Shown: positions 43,194-53,237, counted from the stretch's first letter. The stretch is DNA of 64,000 nt from PNNG01 sp046291695 (GCA_046291695.1 JBKBSO010000004.1:124001-188000), one strand, 5' to 3'. Notes: generated by a model not told the origin, from the sequence alone. A program made the numbers and translations.

Positions 43194-44156
43194 ATGTCTA
43201 CCGAGCTCCTCTACCAAAACCTCATCAACCCCCCGATTCTGTTTTTTTTTCTGGGCCTCATCGCCATTGCACTACGCTCAGATCTCGAAATACCGCAACC
43301 GATCAGTAAGTTTTTATCCCTTTACTTGCTCTTTGCTATCGGACTGAAGGGTGGTGTTGAGCTTGGGCATGGGGGCTTATCGGCCGACTTCGGCAAGGTG
43401 TTGTTGCTTGCCGTAGGCTTTGCCTGTTTGGTACCGCTTTATGCCTTTTTTATTTTAAAAAAACGCTTCAAGTTGGCTGATGCTGCGGCCTTGGCCGCTA
43501 CCTATGGCTCGGTAAGTGCGGTTACCTTCATTACCGCCAGCAGCTATTTACAAGAACAAAATGTCGAATATGGAGGCTATATGGTAGCCATGCTTGCCCT
43601 CATGGAATCACCTGCCATTATCTTAGGTGTTATGCTCTTTCAAAAATACCGCAAAGCCGAAGTGCCCCTTTCGCAAGCTAAAATATGGCACGAAGCCCTA
43701 ACCAACGGATCGGTGGTGCTGGTATTGGGCAGCTTACTCATCGGCATCGCCTCTCCCGATGCCGCCGTAGAAGGTCTGCTTCCATTTACAAACGATATCT
43801 TTAAAGGCTTCCTCGCCTTTTTCCTACTCGACATGGGCCTCTTGGCCGGTCGTCGATTCAAGGCCATCACCAAAGCAGGTTGGTTTCCCTGGGCATTTGG
43901 CATCCTTTTGCCTGTAACAAATGCCCTTTTAGCGGCCTTCTTAGGTGGATTGCTAGGCTTGAGTGTAGGCAACACCTACCTGATGTGTATTCTTGCCGCT
44001 AGTGCTTCATACATTGCCGTACCTGCTGCCATGCGCATGTCGATTCCCGAAGCCAATCCCGGCTTATATGTCCCCATGTCCTTGGCCATCACCTTCCCAT
44101 TCAACATCATCGTAGGTTTACCTCTGTACATGCAGTTTGTTCACTGGTTTAATTAA
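43194..44156 (+). CDS. sbtA: Sodium-dependent bicarbonate transporter SbtA
   Basis: A 320-residue polytopic protein of the SbtA (DUF897) family: about ten helices, with the blocks NPPILFFFLGLIAIALRSDLEIP, FAIGLKGGVELG, ATYGSVSAVTFITA and ASASYIAVPAAMRMSIPEANPGLY. SbtA imports bicarbonate together with Na+ and is controlled by SbtB. Here sbtB is 5 nt downstream. In a carotenoid- and retinal-making Bacteroidota this may feed anaplerotic CO2 fixation, an inference from context. Confidence 0.92.
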   Translation: MSTELLYQNLINPPILFFFLGLIAIALRSDLEIPQPISKFLSLYLLFAIGLKGGVELGHGGLSADFGKVLLLAVGFACLVPLYAFFILKKRFKLADAAALAATYGSVSAVTFITASSYLQEQNVEYGGYMVAMLALMESPAIILGVMLFQKYRKAEVPLSQAKIWHEALTNGSVVLVLGSLLIGIASPDAAVEGLLPFTNDIFKGFLAFFLLDMGLLAGRRFKAITKAGWFPWAFGILLPVTNALLAAFLGGLLGLSVGNTYLMCILAASASYIAVPAAMRMSIPEANPGLYVPMSLAITFPFNIIVGLPLYMQFVHWFN

Positions 44157-44161
44157 GCCCC

Positions 44162-44455
44162 ATGGAAAACGCTAAAAAAATCGAAATCATCACCGGAAGC
44201 TACGATATGCGTGAAGTCATCCGGATCATTACGGCTGCAGGCATGCCGGGTTATACGCTCATTCCCGATGTGCGCGGTATGGGCGAACGGGGCAGTCGCG
44301 ATGCTGATGGCCTTACCGAAGCATTTAAAAACAGCATGCTCATCCTTGTTTGCGAACAAGGACAATGGGAAAGCATACGCGAACCTATACGCAATTTAAT
44401 CAGTCGCGTTGGCGGTATGGTCATCCTCAGCGATTGCCAATACCTAAAACATTAA
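44162..44455 (+). CDS. sbtB: PII-like carbon regulator SbtB
   Basis: A 97-residue PII-fold trimer subunit. The T-loop region reads AAGMPGYTLIPDVRGMGERGSRDADGL and the C-terminal strands end in GGMVILSDCQYLKH. SbtB proteins bind adenine nucleotides such as AMP, ATP or cyclic AMP and gate the SbtA transporter. The extra C-terminal CGPxGC-type loop of cyanobacterial SbtB is absent. The tight spacing to sbtA supports one operon. Confidence 0.88.
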   Translation: MENAKKIEIITGSYDMREVIRIITAAGMPGYTLIPDVRGMGERGSRDADGLTEAFKNSMLILVCEQGQWESIREPIRNLISRVGGMVILSDCQYLKH

Positions 44456-44469
44456 CAGCTCGAAACCGA

Positions 44470-44503
44470 ACAAAAAAGGCCGTCTCAAAATGGCTTTTTG
44501 TAA
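44470..44503 (+). terminator. Weak terminator-like hairpin after sbtB
   Basis: An A-tract plus GGCC pairs with GGCTTTTTG across a 10-nt loop with one bulged base. It lies 15-50 nt after the sbtB stop and just before accC, so it may limit readthrough. The stem is short. Confidence 0.3.
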
Positions 44504-44525
44504 TTTAGCACACCAAAATCATCCC

Positions 44526-46034
44526 ATGCCAAAAATCAAAAAACTGCTGATTGCCAACCGTGGAGAAATTGCGCTTCGCGTGATGCGCACCGCCCGTGAA
44601 ATGGGCATTTGTACGGTAGCTGTATACTCTGATGCCGACCGCGGCGCCCCGCACGTGCTTTTTGCCGATGAAGCCTATCACCTTGGCCCTGCTCCCAGCA
44701 GCCAGAGTTACCTCAAAGGCAATCTCATCATCAGCATTTGTTTGCAGCATGGCATCGACGCCATTCACCCAGGCTATGGATTTTTAAGTGAAAATGCAGC
44801 TTTTGCACGTGCAGTTGAGCAGGCAGGACTCATTTTGGTAGGGCCTAGTGCGGCTAGTATGGACCTAATGGGTAACAAACTCAGCGCCAAAAAAGCAGTA
44901 TCTGATTTTAAGATCCCGATGGTACCCGGCACACCCGGAGCCATTACCGATAGTGCCGAAGCGGCACGCATTGCGCAAGAAATCGGCTTTCCGGTACTCC
45001 TAAAGGCGGCAGCCGGCGGGGGCGGCAAAGGTATGCGCATCGTGAATGCCTTCGAAGAATTTGAAGGACAACTGCAGCTGGCCCAAAACGAAGCCCGTTC
45101 AGCCTTTGGCGATGACGCGGTCTTTATCGAAAAATACATTGGTTCGCCCCGCCACATCGAAATACAAATCATGGGCGACCAGCACGGCAATACCGTTTAC
45201 CTTTTTGAACGCGAATGCAGCATTCAACGCCGACACCAAAAACTGGTTGAAGAAGCCCCCTCAAGCTGTCTTACCCCCGAAATCCGCAAGGCCATGGGCG
45301 AAGCAGCAGTACGGGTAGCCAAGGCCTGCAATTACTATGGGGCTGGCACCGTGGAATTTTTGGCCGATGAAGACCTCAATTATTACTTCCTCGAAATGAA
45401 CACCCGATTGCAGGTTGAGCACCCGGTAACAGAATTGATTACCGGATTAGACTTGGTACGCTTGCAAATTCTGGTGGCAGAAGGCGAAAAACTGCCTTTT
45501 ACGCAGGAAGACTTGCACATCCAAGGCCACGCCATTGAATTGCGTATTTGTGCCGAAGATCCCCGGAATAACTTCCTGCCCGATATTGGCAAACTCGAGC
45601 GCTACATCCGTCCACAGGGTACCGGTGTACGCGTTGACGATGGCTATGAACAAGGCATGGATATTCCGATCCATTACGACCCCATGATTGCCAAGCTGGT
45701 GGTACATGCCGAAACCCGCGAACTGGCCATGGACCGCATGCTACGCGCCATCAGCGAATATGATATTCGTGGTTTCGCCACTACCCTTCCCTTCGGCGCC
45801 TTTGTGATGAAACACGAAGCCTTCCGATCAGGGCATTTCGACACCAAATTCATTGAGCGCTATTACAAGCCCGAAATGCTCGACCATGAAGATATGGAAC
45901 TGGAAGAAGTTGCCGCCCTCGCCGCTGCCCTGCTGTTTGAACAAGGCGATAAAAAAACGCAGCCCAATACAACGCAAGTCAGCACCCAACCAGCGGGTGG
46001 CATGAACGCCTGGCGTATGCGACGTGGGTTTTAA
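44526..46034 (+). CDS. accC: Acetyl/propionyl-CoA carboxylase, biotin carboxylase subunit
   Basis: The ATP-grasp enzyme carboxylates biotin on the carrier protein. Motifs: LIANRGEIALRVMRTAREMG (start), KAAAGGGGKGMRIV (about 160), EKYIGSPRHIEIQIMGD, EMNTRLQVEHPVTE, and HYDPMIAKLVV. ATG 44526 begins directly before the KIKKLLIANRGE block; an in-frame ATG at 44490 would add 12 non-family residues. A C-terminal extension from residue 460, VAALAAALLFEQGDKK ending WRMRRGF, is typical of the Bacteroidota acyl-CoA carboxylase subunits that pair with separate carrier and transferase subunits, which are not in the window. Bicarbonate is its substrate, supplied perhaps by SbtA upstream. Confidence 0.92.
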   Translation: MPKIKKLLIANRGEIALRVMRTAREMGICTVAVYSDADRGAPHVLFADEAYHLGPAPSSQSYLKGNLIISICLQHGIDAIHPGYGFLSENAAFARAVEQAGLILVGPSAASMDLMGNKLSAKKAVSDFKIPMVPGTPGAITDSAEAARIAQEIGFPVLLKAAAGGGGKGMRIVNAFEEFEGQLQLAQNEARSAFGDDAVFIEKYIGSPRHIEIQIMGDQHGNTVYLFERECSIQRRHQKLVEEAPSSCLTPEIRKAMGEAAVRVAKACNYYGAGTVEFLADEDLNYYFLEMNTRLQVEHPVTELITGLDLVRLQILVAEGEKLPFTQEDLHIQGHAIELRICAEDPRNNFLPDIGKLERYIRPQGTGVRVDDGYEQGMDIPIHYDPMIAKLVVHAETRELAMDRMLRAISEYDIRGFATTLPFGAFVMKHEAFRSGHFDTKFIERYYKPEMLDHEDMELEEVAALAAALLFEQGDKKTQPNTTQVSTQPAGGMNAWRMRRGF

Positions 46035-47317
46035 CCCAACTCGCCTTCCGAACCTGCAACCACCACGGCTACGGTAGCGTCGCCGGTAACGTTTACCACG
46101 GTACGCGCCATGTCGAGTATGCGATCAACAGCCACTACCAGGGCGATACCTGCCGTATCGAGCCCTACCGACTCCAGTACAATTACGAGCATCACCATGC
46201 CAGCACCGGGCACCCCTGCCGATCCAATCGAAGCCAGCAAAGCCGTGAGTACAATGGTGAGCTGCTGGCCCAAACTCAAATCAGTACCAAAGGCCTGGGC
46301 GATAAACACCGTGGCAATGGCCTGATACATGCTGGTACCATCCATATTGATGGTGGCGCCCAAGGGCAACACAAAACTCGACACTTCATCCGATACCCCT
46401 AACTCCTGCTCTACCCGCTCCATGGTAACCGGCAAGGTGGCCGAACTCGAACTGGTTGAAAAGGCCAGCATCTGCGCAGGGGCAATACCTTGAAAGAAAC
46501 GCCGGTAAGGAAATTTGGTAAACACTTTAAAAATAGCCGGGTACACCAAAAATACCATGGTCGACAAGCCGATTAGCACCGTAATGCTGTACATACCCAA
46601 GGCTTTAAGCAGTTCCACCGCCTCGGCCGGATTGTCGCCCGCGAACTCTGCTATCAAGGCCGCCAATAAGGCAAAAACCCCGTAGGGGGCCCCTAACATA
46701 ATAATATCAACCAATTTCAAAATCACATCATTCACCCCTTCAAAAAAACCGCGTACATAAGTGGTTTTTTCACGTGGAAGCAAAATGAGGGCGATGCCGA
46801 AAAATATGGCAAAGAATACCACTTGCAGCATATTGGTATTGTCGCCCAGCGCCTTAAACAAATTGTCGGGCACCATATCTACCAAGGGTTGCAAGGGACC
46901 TTGTTCGGTAAGCTGTTCGGCCTTTTCCGATTTGGCTACGGCCTCGGTAGCATAACGCGCTTTCAGTTCGTCGCGCTTGGCCTCCGACATAAAATTGCCA
47001 GGTTTAATCACATTCACCACCAACAAACCAATCGTAATGGCAATTACAGTAGTGCTCATATAAATGCCGATGGTCTTACCACCCAATCGCGATAAGCGGC
47101 TTACATCACTCAAACTCGAAACCCCTACAATAAGCGATGCCAATACCAGCGGCATGGCAATGAGCTTAAGCAAACTCACGAAAATGGTTCCAAATGGCTT
47201 AATCCAATCCATTATAAAACCATTCCAGCCCAAACTACTCGAAAGCAGCCCAAACAAAATGCCCAGCACCAAGCCAATGATGATTTGCCAATGTAAGGCG
47301 AGTTTCCTTTTTTTCAT
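46031..47317 (-). CDS. Dicarboxylate/amino acid:cation symporter (DAACS family)
   Basis: A 428-residue polytopic transporter related to GltP and DctA. The family signatures are the serine-rich hairpin AFSTSSSSATLPVTM, the NMDGTSMYQA unwound helix, and the RTVVNVTGDATVAVVV motif that binds Na+ or H+ and the substrate carboxylate. A periplasmic loop near residues 110-155 is longer than in many relatives. The start is ATG 47317 or an ATG two codons upstream. Its 3' end overlaps the accC stop (convergent). Confidence 0.92.
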   Translation of the reverse strand: MKKRKLALHWQIIIGLVLGILFGLLSSSLGWNGFIMDWIKPFGTIFVSLLKLIAMPLVLASLIVGVSSLSDVSRLSRLGGKTIGIYMSTTVIAITIGLLVVNVIKPGNFMSEAKRDELKARYATEAVAKSEKAEQLTEQGPLQPLVDMVPDNLFKALGDNTNMLQVVFFAIFFGIALILLPREKTTYVRGFFEGVNDVILKLVDIIMLGAPYGVFALLAALIAEFAGDNPAEAVELLKALGMYSITVLIGLSTMVFLVYPAIFKVFTKFPYRRFFQGIAPAQMLAFSTSSSSATLPVTMERVEQELGVSDEVSSFVLPLGATINMDGTSMYQAIATVFIAQAFGTDLSLGQQLTIVLTALLASIGSAGVPGAGMVMLVIVLESVGLDTAGIALVVAVDRILDMARTVVNVTGDATVAVVVAGSEGELG

Positions 47318-47414
47318 GCGCATTTTCCTAAAAGCACGAAGGTAGGCAAAAGGGCGTTTTCCAACGAATTGAAATGTCTTGGCGTGCCTCTGATATATGT
47401 GCTTTGCAACAAAT

Positions 47415-49391
47415 TTACCTCACCACCACCCGCTCATACCGAACAGCGCCTTTCAGCTCAAGCTGCAGGAGGTATATCCCAGCAGGCACATCGCCCAAGA
47501 ATAAGCCAAACTGCTCATCTGCAGAACGGCCCTGCTGTAGCAAACGGCCTTGCATATCGCTGAGGCGATAGGCCATGCCTGGCGATGAAGCTTTTAGGTA
47601 CAACAGATCGCTGGTAGGATTGGGATAGAGCTTAAAGCCAGCAAAAACATCCTCACTTACCGAAGCTCCCAGTGAACTTTCGCGACGAATGCTTGAGCTG
47701 GTTCCTTTGATTAAAATCGACTGAGGATCGAGCAGGGCCGTGCTGGCAGTTAGCTGACCATCAATGGAAAAACGATTCACCCCCAGGGTAGGATCTACCC
47801 GAAATGTTTGCGAAACGCCCGGTCCGAAAAATATTTGCACCGGAACCTTTGTGCTAAAGCTGGGGGTAACCGGACTGCTGCCGCTTTGATTGACTTCGAT
47901 AAAAATGGTGGAGTCGCGCTGCTGCCAGTTTACCTGGTAGGTCGGAAAGCCTTCACCATAAATCCACTCTTCAAAAAAAGCCTGTAGATTTTGTCCGCTC
48001 GAAGCCTCGAGAATTTGTCGCAACTCGTCAGTAGTGCTCACATCAAAGGCCTTGGCCTGCAAATAGTCGTTTAAGGCAGCAAAAAACACACTGTCGCTGC
48101 CCATTTCCCAGCGGAGCATATGTACCACAGCACCTGCCTTGCGATAACTCAAATTTCCATTAAAGATGCGCGATACGCCCGAACCAGCCGGCACATAAAC
48201 CGAGCCTGTTGGTTGCCGCCCCGAATTTTGTGCACTGGCCATCCAGCTATCGGCGCTTTGCTGGCTCACCCCGTATTGCCGAAACAGATATTCGCCATAG
48301 GATGCAAAACCTTCGTTCAACCAAATGTCGCTCCAGGTAGCGCAAGTCACATAATCGCCAAACCATTGGTGGATAAGCTCATGAGCAGTAAGATCTTGAC
48401 CAAAGCCCCCCATGGTGCTCATGGTTTGGTGCTCCATACCGCCGCCCATATTCGATTGCATATGGCCGTATTTTTCTTCCCAAAAAGGGTACAGGCCAAA
48501 TAAATTGCAGAAAACCTCCATCATATCGTCGGTAGCGTCGAGTTGATTTTTATAAAAATTTACCGCACTAACGTTGTTGCTATTCGTGGCATTGTACACC
48601 CAATGCTGAATCAGGATTGAATCGCCTGCCATAATGGTCGGCTTGGCATAACTGAGGTATTCGGCATAGTCGGTAACCGCGAAAGCAATGAGGTAAAAGG
48701 CCATGGGGTAGCGGGTTTTCCACTCGTAACGCGATTTATTGCCCGGCAAACTCACCACATTGGTCAGCAAGCCTGTTGAACCCACCTTATTAGGGTTAGT
48801 CGCAATGCCATTGAAGTCAACTGAGTCGATCTTATCCCACAAATCCTGCTTACAAGGCAGCCAATCGGGGGCTGAAAAAGGCTCAGATAGTGTCCAGCTC
48901 ACATTTACCCCCCATGTTGATGAAAAACCGGTGCTCAAGCCACTGAAAAATCCGGCCTGCACGGCTGTTCCTTCGTACCAAACCCGCATATTAAGGGCAT
49001 CACCTAGTTGCAAAGGAGAAGTCAGGGGCATGAACACTACATTGTTACTCCGAATGATTTGCTGGCTTCGCTGTCCATTTACGTAAACCGAATCGACCTG
49101 CATATTGTCTTTAAGCTCAAACCAGGCGGTGTCCATACTGCCGTTAATAACCCGAGCCGAAATAAGCACATTGCCTCGCACAAAGGTAGAGGTATTGCTT
49201 ACTTCAAGGGCAATATCGTAAAAGTGGATGTCGTACTGATCGGCTCCCCGGGCTGCATTAATCCGCGCTTGCGCAGGGCGCAAGTGGGTATTTTGATTTT
49301 TGGCCAAAGCGCACCACTCATGCCCGTATTCCTGGGCTTCGAGTGTTAACGCAAAGGAAAAGGCTGCTAACAGCACAAATAACTTTTTCAT
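47415..49391 (-). CDS. Secreted M1-family zinc aminopeptidase with T9SS type-A domain
   Basis: ATG 49391 starts a signal peptide (MKKLFVLLAAFSFALTLEAQ). The catalytic region has GGGMEHQT in place of the usual GAMEN, then HELIHQW with the second-shell NEGFA glutamate after 18 residues, which together bind zinc and do the hydrolysis. The C-terminal 75 residues (LYPNPTSDLLYL, YRLSDMQGRLLQQ, PAGIYLLQLEL) form a T9SS type-A sorting signal. It is predicted to cleave N-terminal residues from peptides outside the cell. The GAMEN change may shift substrate preference. Confidence 0.9.
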   Translation of the reverse strand: MKKLFVLLAAFSFALTLEAQEYGHEWCALAKNQNTHLRPAQARINAARGADQYDIHFYDIALEVSNTSTFVRGNVLISARVINGSMDTAWFELKDNMQVDSVYVNGQRSQQIIRSNNVVFMPLTSPLQLGDALNMRVWYEGTAVQAGFFSGLSTGFSSTWGVNVSWTLSEPFSAPDWLPCKQDLWDKIDSVDFNGIATNPNKVGSTGLLTNVVSLPGNKSRYEWKTRYPMAFYLIAFAVTDYAEYLSYAKPTIMAGDSILIQHWVYNATNSNNVSAVNFYKNQLDATDDMMEVFCNLFGLYPFWEEKYGHMQSNMGGGMEHQTMSTMGGFGQDLTAHELIHQWFGDYVTCATWSDIWLNEGFASYGEYLFRQYGVSQQSADSWMASAQNSGRQPTGSVYVPAGSGVSRIFNGNLSYRKAGAVVHMLRWEMGSDSVFFAALNDYLQAKAFDVSTTDELRQILEASSGQNLQAFFEEWIYGEGFPTYQVNWQQRDSTIFIEVNQSGSSPVTPSFSTKVPVQIFFGPGVSQTFRVDPTLGVNRFSIDGQLTASTALLDPQSILIKGTSSSIRRESSLGASVSEDVFAGFKLYPNPTSDLLYLKASSPGMAYRLSDMQGRLLQQGRSADEQFGLFLGDVPAGIYLLQLELKGAVRYERVVVR

Positions 49392-49495
49392 GGATGAATA
49401 ATAAAGCTGTAATATGGCAAAAAAGCCGCTTGTCGCCAAATACCTAAGCTTCTGACACTACCCCAGCGAGCACTCCCCACGAGCGCCAGCGAGTA

Positions 49496-51244
49496 CTACT
49501 CAAACTGCCTACAATACAACTGCTCGTAATGCCCCCCAGCCTGCAATAGCCCCTGATGTGTACCCCTTTCTACCACCCGCCCTTGATCAATCACCAAAAT
49601 CTCATCGGCATCTGTTATGGTACTCAAACGATGCGCAATAATGATGGCCGTGCGGTTCTCAAGCAAACTTTTCATAGCCGTTTGCAACATGGCTTCGGTT
49701 TCAGAATCAATGGAAGCCGTTGCTTCATCGAGCACCAGAATAGCCGGATTATACACCATCACCCGTAAAAAAGCGAGGAGCTGCCTTTGTCCGGTGGATA
49801 AAGCCGAACCCCGCTCCATCACACGGTATTGATAGCCTCCGGGCAAACGATCAATTAACTTATTGATGCCCGTTTTTTCGGCCATAGCACGTATGTATTC
49901 GAGGCTAATGGCCGGATTTTTCATATTGATGTTTTCTTCAATGGTCCCCGAAAAAAGAAAGACATCTTGCAAGATGACGCCAACATGCTTTTGTACCTCA
50001 TCAAGGGCCAGTTCCCGTAAAGGAGTACCATCAATGTACACCTCTCCACGTTGGTATTCATAAAAGCGGCCCAACACATTGATGATGGAGCTTTTACCTG
50101 CCCCTGTGGGTCCTACCAGCGCTAATTTGCGACCCGGCTCCAGGCTGAAGCTGATATCGCGGAGCACATCGGTTTCACCATCGTACGAAAACCATACCCG
50201 ATCGAAGCTTACAGCGCCTTTAACTTCGGACAATCGCTTATTGCCTGTATCCTGCATGTATTCACGGGCATCAAGCAACCGGAACACCCGCTCCGAAGCC
50301 ACCACACCCATTTGCAAACTGTTGAACTTGTCGGCAAGCAGCCTGATCGGCCGAAAAAGCTGGTTCACATACAGTATAAACGCAATAATCATCCCCTCCG
50401 TAACCACGCCCTCCAAGGCCGCCCGGGCACCCCACCAAACCAACAGCCCTAATGAAGCGGCGGTAATTATCTCAACAACCGGAAAAAAGACAGAATAGTA
50501 CAACACAGACTTCAAATGCGCTTTGTTCAAGGCCCCGTTAACTGCCTTAAACCGGCGATGTTCTTCTGCCTCGCGGTTAAATATTTGCACGATGCTCATC
50601 CCGCTAATGTGCTCTTGCAAAAAAGCATTCAAGCGCGCTACATGCGTGCGCACATCCTGAAATGCTTTGCGTACTTTTTCTTTGAACACATAGGTACTGA
50701 TGAGCAATAGCGGCAGCACCGATAAGCTTACCAAACTCAACCGCCAATCTTCACTAAACATAAAAATAAGCACAGCCAACAGTTGCAATACATCACCTAC
50801 AATGGTGAGCAAACCCTGCGAAAATACCTCACCCACGGCTTCCACATCGGTTACTGTACGGGTGGTGAGTGTGCCTAGGGGAGTGCGGTCGAAAAAGCGT
50901 AGTCGCATCCGACTGAGGTGATCGAAAATACGCTGCCGCAAATCGCGAATGGCCGATTGCCCTAACCAACTGCTTGCGTAGCTAAAGCCGTAACGAAAAA
51001 CCGACTCCAACACCAGCACGCCAATCATGAGCCAAGTCATTTTTTGTAATCCCTGCAAATCAAAGTCGGCAATAGGACCATCGATGGTGAGTTGCACCAG
51101 TTTAGGACGAATAGGAGCAAGTACGGCCTGTGCCACTACCAATAACAAAGTCAACCAAAAAATGGCGCGGTAGGGGCGCACCAGGCCCAATATGCGGAGT
51201 ACTACCCGCCAAGTACTGTACGTATGTTCCTTAGCTGCCGACAT
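49496..51244 (-). CDS. ABC-type exporter (MsbA/LmrA-like half transporter)
   Basis: A fused membrane and ATPase protein of about 582 residues. Six membrane helices (residues 15-300) are followed by the nucleotide-binding domain: Walker A GPTGAGKSS, Q-loop LQDVFLFSG, signature LSTGQRQLLAF (with T in place of the usual G), Walker B ILVLDEATASID and the H-loop IIAHRLST. By family it is a homodimer that exports lipids, drugs or peptides. The true start is ATG 51244, inside the truA stop region; a much longer frame upstream is a truA shadow. Confidence 0.9.
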   Translation of the reverse strand: MSAAKEHTYSTWRVVLRILGLVRPYRAIFWLTLLLVVAQAVLAPIRPKLVQLTIDGPIADFDLQGLQKMTWLMIGVLVLESVFRYGFSYASSWLGQSAIRDLRQRIFDHLSRMRLRFFDRTPLGTLTTRTVTDVEAVGEVFSQGLLTIVGDVLQLLAVLIFMFSEDWRLSLVSLSVLPLLLISTYVFKEKVRKAFQDVRTHVARLNAFLQEHISGMSIVQIFNREAEEHRRFKAVNGALNKAHLKSVLYYSVFFPVVEIITAASLGLLVWWGARAALEGVVTEGMIIAFILYVNQLFRPIRLLADKFNSLQMGVVASERVFRLLDAREYMQDTGNKRLSEVKGAVSFDRVWFSYDGETDVLRDISFSLEPGRKLALVGPTGAGKSSIINVLGRFYEYQRGEVYIDGTPLRELALDEVQKHVGVILQDVFLFSGTIEENINMKNPAISLEYIRAMAEKTGINKLIDRLPGGYQYRVMERGSALSTGQRQLLAFLRVMVYNPAILVLDEATASIDSETEAMLQTAMKSLLENRTAIIIAHRLSTITDADEILVIDQGRVVERGTHQGLLQAGGHYEQLYCRQFE

Positions 51245-51995
51245 GAACGCCTGTTTCAGAAGGATACAAAATTTCGGTAAGGTAAAGTCCATGTGCCGCC
51301 GCTGAATTACCCGCATCAGAACGGCTTCCTCCTGCCAGCAACTCCTCAAACCAACTTATAGGCTTCCGCCCCTGGCCTACTTCGAGCAAGCTGCCCACCA
51401 CGGCACGTACCATATTGCGTAAAAAACGATTGGCGGTTATGGTAAATACAGCCGTGTGCCCTTGTTGCTCCCAGCTTGCCCTACTCAGCTTACAAATGGT
51501 CGTTTTCTGCCCCCCGCCACTTCGTGCGAAACAGGCAAAGTCTTCGTGCAACAACATAAGGTTGGCAGCCGATTGCATCAAGGCCATGTCGGGCATGCTG
51601 TACAACTGCAAACTACGTAATTGCAAAAAGGGATCTTTAATGCTGTGTATATGGTACTCATAAGTGCGGCTCAACGCACTAAAACGCGCATGCGCATCTG
51701 CAGGCACTTTGATGAAGCGGAGAATGGCCAAATCGGCCGGCAAATAACTGTTTAGCTTGTGTACATGCCGTTCAGCCAAGGCTAACGGACTGTCGAAATG
51801 TGCAAAAAACTGCCGCGCATGTACGCCTGTATCTGTTCGGCCTTGTCCGATTAAATACACCGGATGCCCAAAAATCAGGCTCATCGCTTCTTCGAGGCGC
51901 TGCTGCACGCTCATGGCATTCATCTGTCGCTGCCAACCGTGATAGGCAGTGCCGTCGTAGGCCAACTCCACAAAATAGCGCTGCATCTCGTTCAT
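51231..51995 (-). CDS. truA: tRNA pseudouridine(38-40) synthase TruA
   Basis: The enzyme isomerises uridines 38, 39 and 40 of the anticodon arm to pseudouridine. The motifs are the catalytic aspartate in GRTDTGVHARQ, the N-terminal RYFVELAYDGTAYHGWQRQ and the C-terminal FLRNMVRAVVGSLLEVG. ATG 51995 shares its A with the thiolase stop (TGATG). An upstream in-frame start at 52043 would add 16 non-family residues. The 254-residue length is normal. Confidence 0.95.
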   Translation of the reverse strand: MNEMQRYFVELAYDGTAYHGWQRQMNAMSVQQRLEEAMSLIFGHPVYLIGQGRTDTGVHARQFFAHFDSPLALAERHVHKLNSYLPADLAILRFIKVPADAHARFSALSRTYEYHIHSIKDPFLQLRSLQLYSMPDMALMQSAANLMLLHEDFACFARSGGGQKTTICKLSRASWEQQGHTAVFTITANRFLRNMVRAVVGSLLEVGQGRKPISWFEELLAGGSRSDAGNSAAAHGLYLTEILYPSETGVHVGS

Positions 51996-53191
51996 CAGCA
52001 CTTTTCGTACACAATTGCCGCGCCTTGCCCCACGCCTATGCACATGGTAGCCAAACCATATTGTACATTACGCTTTTGCATTTCGTACAGCAAGGTAGTG
52101 CTAATACGTGCTCCCGAACAACCCAGCGGATGGCCCAAGGCAATAGCGCCTCCATTTACATTTACCAAATCCGGATTGAGTCCAAGCTCTTGGATGCACG
52201 CCAATCCCTGGCTGGCAAAGGCTTCATTAAGCTCCACGAGTCCCAAATCGCCCACTTGAATACCCGCTCGTTTGAGTGCCTTTTGGCTGGCTGGTACCGG
52301 GCCTATGCCCATTACCGAGGGATCGACCCCGGCTACGGCCACCGAAGCCAAACGGGCCAAAGGCTTCAAACCATATTGGTTTACATAATCTTCTGAGGCC
52401 AGCATCAAACAAGCCGCTCCATCGTTAATGCCCGAAGCATTGCCTGCGGTTACGGTACCATCTGCTTTAAAAGCTGGCTTTAACGCGGCCAATTGCTCGA
52501 GGCTGCTCAGGCGCGGGTGCTCGTCTTTATCAAAAAATATCGGATCAGCCTTTTTCTGGGGGATGCTCACCGGAACAATTTCTTCGGCAAACCGACCAGC
52601 TTCGTGCGCCGCCTGGTACTTTTGCTGCGAATCAAAAGCAAAGGCATCCTGCGCTTCACGGCTGATTTGCCACTGCTCAGCCACATTTTCGGCGGTTTCA
52701 CCCATGCTGTAAGGATAATACAAGTTCGAAAGCCTGCTGTTGATAAAGCGCCACCCAATGGTGGTATCGTACATTTCCACCGAACGCCCGAAGGCTTGTT
52801 CCTGCTTGGCCATTACAAACGGTGCTCGGGTCATGCTCTCCACCCCACCGGCAAGGTACAATGCACCATCCCCATGAGCGATGGCCCTGCCGGCATCCAT
52901 GATGGCCTGCAAGCCGCTGGCGCACAATCGGTTTACCGTTACCCCGCCAATGGTCACCGGCAAACCCGCAAGCAATAGCGCCATCCGGGCTACATTGCGA
53001 TTATCTTCACCAGCCTGATTGGCGGCACCAAAAATCACATCCTCTATATCCGAGGGGTCCACAGCCGGATGACGGGCTACCAAGGCCCGGATAACTAGCG
53101 CAGCCAAATCATCAGGTCGGTGATTTTTTAAGCTACCGTTGAACTTACCAATGGGTGTACGCAAAGCGTCGATTATATATACAGCTTTCAT
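51995..53191 (-). CDS. Acetyl-CoA C-acyltransferase (thiolase, PcaF/FadA-like)
   Basis: This biosynthetic or degradative thiolase moves an acetyl group between CoA and an acyl-CoA. Catalytic C90 is in VNRLCASGLQA, H354 in ALGHPLGCSG and C384 in MCIGVGQG; GGVESMTRAP is also intact. Similarity in length (398) and in the active-site surroundings is closest to 3-oxoadipyl-CoA or fatty-acid thiolases, but the pathway is not fixed by neighbours. It leads an overlapping operon with truA and the ABC exporter. Confidence 0.92.
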   Translation of the reverse strand: MKAVYIIDALRTPIGKFNGSLKNHRPDDLAALVIRALVARHPAVDPSDIEDVIFGAANQAGEDNRNVARMALLLAGLPVTIGGVTVNRLCASGLQAIMDAGRAIAHGDGALYLAGGVESMTRAPFVMAKQEQAFGRSVEMYDTTIGWRFINSRLSNLYYPYSMGETAENVAEQWQISREAQDAFAFDSQQKYQAAHEAGRFAEEIVPVSIPQKKADPIFFDKDEHPRLSSLEQLAALKPAFKADGTVTAGNASGINDGAACLMLASEDYVNQYGLKPLARLASVAVAGVDPSVMGIGPVPASQKALKRAGIQVGDLGLVELNEAFASQGLACIQELGLNPDLVNVNGGAIALGHPLGCSGARISTTLLYEMQKRNVQYGLATMCIGVGQGAAIVYEKC

Positions 53192-53237
53192 GATCGTAGA
53201 TTAAAGCACAAAAATAGGAATAGCAGCGGGCAAAGCT

